DNA of 9,304 nucleotides, taken from positions 1 through 9,304 of the forward strand of contig SKPV01000064.1 of assembly GCA_007119345.1 (NCBI GenBank). The letters are read 5' to 3'. This document shows positions 6,479 through 9,304 of the stretch, piece after piece. Position 1 is the first letter of the stretch. Each line of letters opens with the position of its first letter. The translations under genes and the position numbers were made by a program. The notes beneath the pieces were generated by a model, which saw only the letters and a list, made by a program, of their open reading frames with translations, made no database searches and had not been told where the DNA came from. The DNA is from Halovivax sp. (lineage in GTDB: Archaea > Halobacteriota > Halobacteria > Halobacteriales > Natrialbaceae).

Positions 6479-6500
6479 CGCGGGACCCGAGGGTCCCGCG
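6479..6500. repeat. Perfect 10-bp inverted repeat
   Basis: CGCGGGACCC and GGGTCCCGCG flank the dinucleotide GA, forming a very stable stem (about nine pairs around a four-base loop). It lies 10 bases from the preceding inverted repeat and 4 bases from hairpin copy 2. All three could stack in the 3' untranslated RNA of livF on the minus strand. Confidence 0.78.
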
Positions 6501-6503
6501 CTA

Positions 6504-6541
6504 CTCGCAACAACGAGTTTCCTCGCTACGCTCGGAAACTC
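6504..6541. repeat. Hairpin repeat element, copy 2, next to the livF stop
   Basis: CTCGCAACAACGAG is followed by GAGTTTCC (6515-6522) and its perfect complement GGAAACTC (6534-6541) around the shared core TCGCTACGCT. The eight-pair stem ends four bases beyond the livF stop codon, so a livF transcript would carry it immediately after translation ends. Likely a 3'-end structure or terminator component. Confidence 0.76.
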
Positions 6542-6545
6542 CCAC

Positions 6546-7265
<720 letters not shown>

Positions 7266-7994
7266 CTAGATCCCCTCCCCGGCGAGGTACGCCCGCTGGA
7301 CGTCCTCGTTCTCGACGATCGCCTCCGGGACGCCCTCGGCGAGCTTCTCGCCGTTGTGGAGCACGACGGTTCGGTCTACGAGTTGCATCAGTCCGCTCAT
7401 GTTGTGGTCGACGACGATCAGGGTCATGCCGTCCTCCCGGAAGCCCTCGATCTGTTCGGAGAGTTCGCCGATCTCCTGGCGGTTCATGCCGGCGAACGGC
7501 TCGTCGAGCAGCAAGAGGTCGGGTTCGGTCGCGAGCGCCTTCGCGATCTCGAGTCGGCGGACGTCGGCGTGGGGCAGCTCGTCGGGATAGTCCCAGATCC
7601 GGTCTTCGAGGCCGACTCGGGAGGCGTACCAGACGATCTCCATGTCCTCCGCGCCGCCGCGGAACGAGAAGATGCTGTTCGGGAGCGTGAACAGTTTGAT
7701 GTTCCCGCCCACGGGGTAGAGGTCGATCGGGTTCGACTCCTGGGAGACCCGCGCGATCCCCGCGTTGACGACCTCGTGGGTCTTGTGATCCGTCACGTCG
7801 GTCCCGTCGAACCGGACGGTCCCGTCGGTCACGCCGTGGACGCCCATGATGCAGTTGAAGACGGTGGTCTTGCCCGAGCCGTTCGGGCCGATCAGGCCGA
7901 CGATCTCGCCCTCGTCGACGGCAAACGAGAGATCGTCCACCGCGGTCAGGCCGCCGAAGCGCTTCGTGAGGCCCTCGATCTCGAGTAGGGTCAC
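7266..7994 (-). CDS. livG: ABC transporter ATP-binding protein, LivG type, with atypical signature
   Basis: This 242-residue ATPase shows Walker A GPNGSGKT (36-43), Walker B LLLLDEP (160-166, E165), the D-loop FAGMN typical of LivG, and the H-loop DHN (H196). The signature position reads LPHADVRR (140-147), where LivG proteins usually have a form like LPYGxQRR: the signature glycine is replaced by alanine. The segment after the Q-loop glutamine (Q85, ESNPIDLYPVGGNIKLF) also departs from the usual TFQNxRLF pattern. Because LivF, its partner, keeps a normal signature, the dimer may have one good and one weakened ATP site. The start is GTG at 7994, overlapping the livM stop by four bases, with a GGTGAG ribosome site at 8000-8005. 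It could belong to a relative of the branched-chain system with another substrate. Family assignment is firm, substrate is not. Confidence 0.92.
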   Translation of the reverse strand: MTLLEIEGLTKRFGGLTAVDDLSFAVDEGEIVGLIGPNGSGKTTVFNCIMGVHGVTDGTVRFDGTDVTDHKTHEVVNAGIARVSQESNPIDLYPVGGNIKLFTLPNSIFSFRGGAEDMEIVWYASRVGLEDRIWDYPDELPHADVRRLEIAKALATEPDLLLLDEPFAGMNRQEIGELSEQIEGFREDGMTLIVVDHNMSGLMQLVDRTVVLHNGEKLAEGVPEAIVENEDVQRAYLAGEGI

Positions 7995-9151
7995 TCGGTC
8001 TCACCCCCGGTCGACCGGCCGGAGCCGCCGAGGAAGTGCCAGAGCTTTCGGAACAGCCCCTCCCTCGCGAAGACCAGCACCAGCAACACGAGCGTCCAGA
8101 GCACCACCCACCTGGCGGTGTGGCCCAGTCCGAGCAGGAACTCGTCGCGCAACATGACGAAGAGGAACGCGCCGCCGACGGGGGCGAGAACGGAGCTCAT
8201 CCCGCCGAGGACGGCCATCGCGATCATCTCGATGCTGCGGTCGACGACCACGAACGTCGTCGGGTCGACCGTACCGAACATCTGGACGAGCAGGACGCCG
8301 CCGAGGCCCATCGGAATGGAACTCAGGACGAACGACCAGATCTTGAACTTCGTCGTGTCGATGCCGGCCGCCTCGACGGCCGCCTCGTTCTCGCGGATCG
8401 CCATCAAGATTAGGCCCACGTTCGAGCGCGCGACGTACGTCAGCGCGACCGCGACGATGATCATCGAGACGAACATCAGGTAGTACCGCTGGACGGGGTC
8501 GAACATGGAGATCTCCGAGCCGGCGACCGTCGTGTTGATCCGATCGACGCGGATTCCCATCTCGCCGCCGGTGTACTCGCTGAACGCGGTCGTCAGCCGG
8601 TAGAAGACCAGGACGGCGACGAACGTCATCAGGGAGAAGTACGGACCGTGCAGGCGAAGCGACGGGATCGCGATGAGTAGCCCGACGACCAGCGCTGCGA
8701 GGATCGATACCGGCGCGGTGATCCACAGCGAGAACTCGGGGTCGACGTTGTAGAGCAACATCGCGGTCGTATAGGCCGCCGCCCCCGACAGGACGGAGTG
8801 GCCGAAGCTGATGTAGCCGGTGTAGCCGCTCTGGATGTCCCAGCTCATCGCGAAAATCGCCCAGACGCAGGCGAGCGCGAGCGCCCTGAGCATCCCCTCG
8901 CCCCACTGCGGGGCGGTGGCCAGCGCGACGAACGCGACCGCCAGGAACAGGAGTTGCAGGGCGTTCGCCTCGCCGAAATGCTCGCCGAGGGTCCGGTTGT
9001 ACGCGTCCGCGATCGGATCCAGCACGCCGTTGACCCCGTCGATACCCGTTTCGATCCGCTCGTTGACGGCGCCCGCGTGGTCGCCGACGGCGTCGGCGAC
9101 CACCCGCACTCGTTCGGCGACGGCGCCGGACCCCTGCGCCTCGCTACTCAT
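7991..9151 (-). CDS. livM: ABC transporter permease, LivM type, with long N-terminal extension
   Basis: The 386-residue protein is a LivM-family inner permease. The hallmark SGYTGYISFGH (108-118) corresponds to the family's N-x-GxxSLGH motif, and the coupling loop IRENEAAVEAAG (252-263) contacts the ATPases. About nine hydrophobic segments are visible, near 65-81, 88-104, 117-134, 141-164, 171-190, 224-242, 270-293, 309-336 and 347-363. The first 62 or so residues are hydrophilic and helical-looking (VAERVRVVADAV ... NERIETGIDGV) and precede the first membrane segment; most LivM proteins lack this. The ATG at 9151 overlaps the end of livH by eight bases and has a strong GGAGGGAG site at 9159-9166, so the extension is probably translated. 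The gene overlaps livG by four bases. Together with LivH it forms the membrane channel. Confidence 0.93.
   Translation of the reverse strand: MSSEAQGSGAVAERVRVVADAVGDHAGAVNERIETGIDGVNGVLDPIADAYNRTLGEHFGEANALQLLFLAVAFVALATAPQWGEGMLRALALACVWAIFAMSWDIQSGYTGYISFGHSVLSGAAAYTTAMLLYNVDPEFSLWITAPVSILAALVVGLLIAIPSLRLHGPYFSLMTFVAVLVFYRLTTAFSEYTGGEMGIRVDRINTTVAGSEISMFDPVQRYYLMFVSMIIVAVALTYVARSNVGLILMAIRENEAAVEAAGIDTTKFKIWSFVLSSIPMGLGGVLLVQMFGTVDPTTFVVVDRSIEMIAMAVLGGMSSVLAPVGGAFLFVMLRDEFLLGLGHTARWVVLWTLVLLVLVFAREGLFRKLWHFLGGSGRSTGGETE
8000..8005 (-). promoter_or_regulatory. Shine-Dalgarno site supporting the livG GTG start
   Basis: GGTGAG lies 6-11 bases upstream of the GTG at 7992-7994, within the 3' end of livM. 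GGTGA matches the archaeal 16S anti-Shine-Dalgarno end. With the four-base stop-start overlap this makes GTG the best livG start, since no ATG nearby keeps the conserved N-terminal strand. Confidence 0.5.
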
Positions 9152-9304
9152 GGACGAACTCCCTCCCGTAGAGGCCCTGTGGCAGCACCATCAACACGAC
9201 GACGAGCACGAGCAGGGAGAAGATGCCCCTGAAGCCGGAACCGAGGGCCGCCACGGTGATCGTCTCCAGGTAGCCGATCAGGTAGGCGGCGATCACGGAC
9301 CCCT
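9144..9304 (-). CDS. livH: ABC transporter permease, LivH type, C-terminal fragment
   Basis: The minus-strand frame entering from the right edge ends at a TAG at 9144-9146. The 52 complete visible residues include SVIAAYLIGYLETITVAAL, then a hydrophobic segment LLVLVVVLMVLPQGLYG and a short charged tail REFVHE. This matches the C-terminus of LivH-family permeases: a penultimate helix with a Glu, a last membrane helix, then a PQGL(F/Y)G motif. It is truncated by the window, not by mutation. It overlaps the livM start by eight bases and is the first visible gene of the operon. A substrate-binding protein gene is expected nearby but outside the window. Confidence 0.85.
   Translation of the reverse strand, partial: GSVIAAYLIGYLETITVAALGSGFRGIFSLLVLVVVLMVLPQGLYGREFVHE

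Larger units (their letters stand above)
6261..6545. other. Convergent intergenic region rich in hairpins and related repeats
   Basis: These 285 bp separate the 3' ends of lhr (plus) and livF (minus). No gene is evident. The left part (6290-6345) has TTCGAGTTYCC twice (6301 and 6322), and CGAGTTTCCTCGC at 6324-6336 recurs exactly at 6514-6526. The right part holds two copies of a hairpin element and two longer perfect inverted repeats, listed separately. The position fits 3' untranslated or terminator sequence for both genes. Repeats of this style look familiar from haloarchaeal intergenic DNA, but I cannot verify that here. Confidence 0.6.

Overview
The window reads as a stretch of haloarchaeal chromosome (class Halobacteria, genus not determined). 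Three things point there: very GC-rich DNA, predicted proteins loaded with Asp and Glu, and clearly archaeal genes (Pelota, an Lhr-family helicase) whose starts lack a Shine-Dalgarno sequence but have TATA-like hexamers about 25-30 bases upstream, the pattern expected of leaderless haloarchaeal mRNAs.

Left to right: (1) a minus-strand gene cut by the left edge, start at 275 or 317, family only tentatively recognised; (2) about 540 bases (318-859) with low-complexity, coding-like sequence on both strands but no convincing gene; (3) pelA (Pelota/Dom34, plus, 860-1927); (4) a convergent gap holding three 25-bp tandem repeats; (5) an MBL-fold metallo-hydrolase (minus, 2101-2835); (6) a gap with a roughly 19-bp tandem array that runs into the 3' end of trmO; (7) trmO (minus, 3021-3392), divergent from (8) a 917-residue Lhr-type helicase (plus, 3507-6260); (9) a 285-bp convergent gap packed with hairpins and related repeats; (10) a minus-strand ABC transporter operon in transcription order livH (partial, right edge), livM, livG, livF, with overlapping or abutting genes and Shine-Dalgarno sites at the internal starts.

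The genes from pelA to lhr share an RNA and translation theme: ribosome rescue, a metallo-hydrolase of the superfamily that contains RNase Z, a tRNA-A37 methyltransferase and an RNA/DNA helicase. They sit in several transcription units, so this is a neighbourhood and not an operon. The liv genes encode membrane and ATPase parts of a hydrophobic amino acid (HAAT) type importer; its binding protein is not in the window and its substrate is unknown.

I found no evidence for a new defence or mobile system. The more interesting material is in the gaps (a 19-bp array forming a stop codon, a 25-bp array, hairpins conserved in shape but not in sequence) and in an atypical LivG signature motif.
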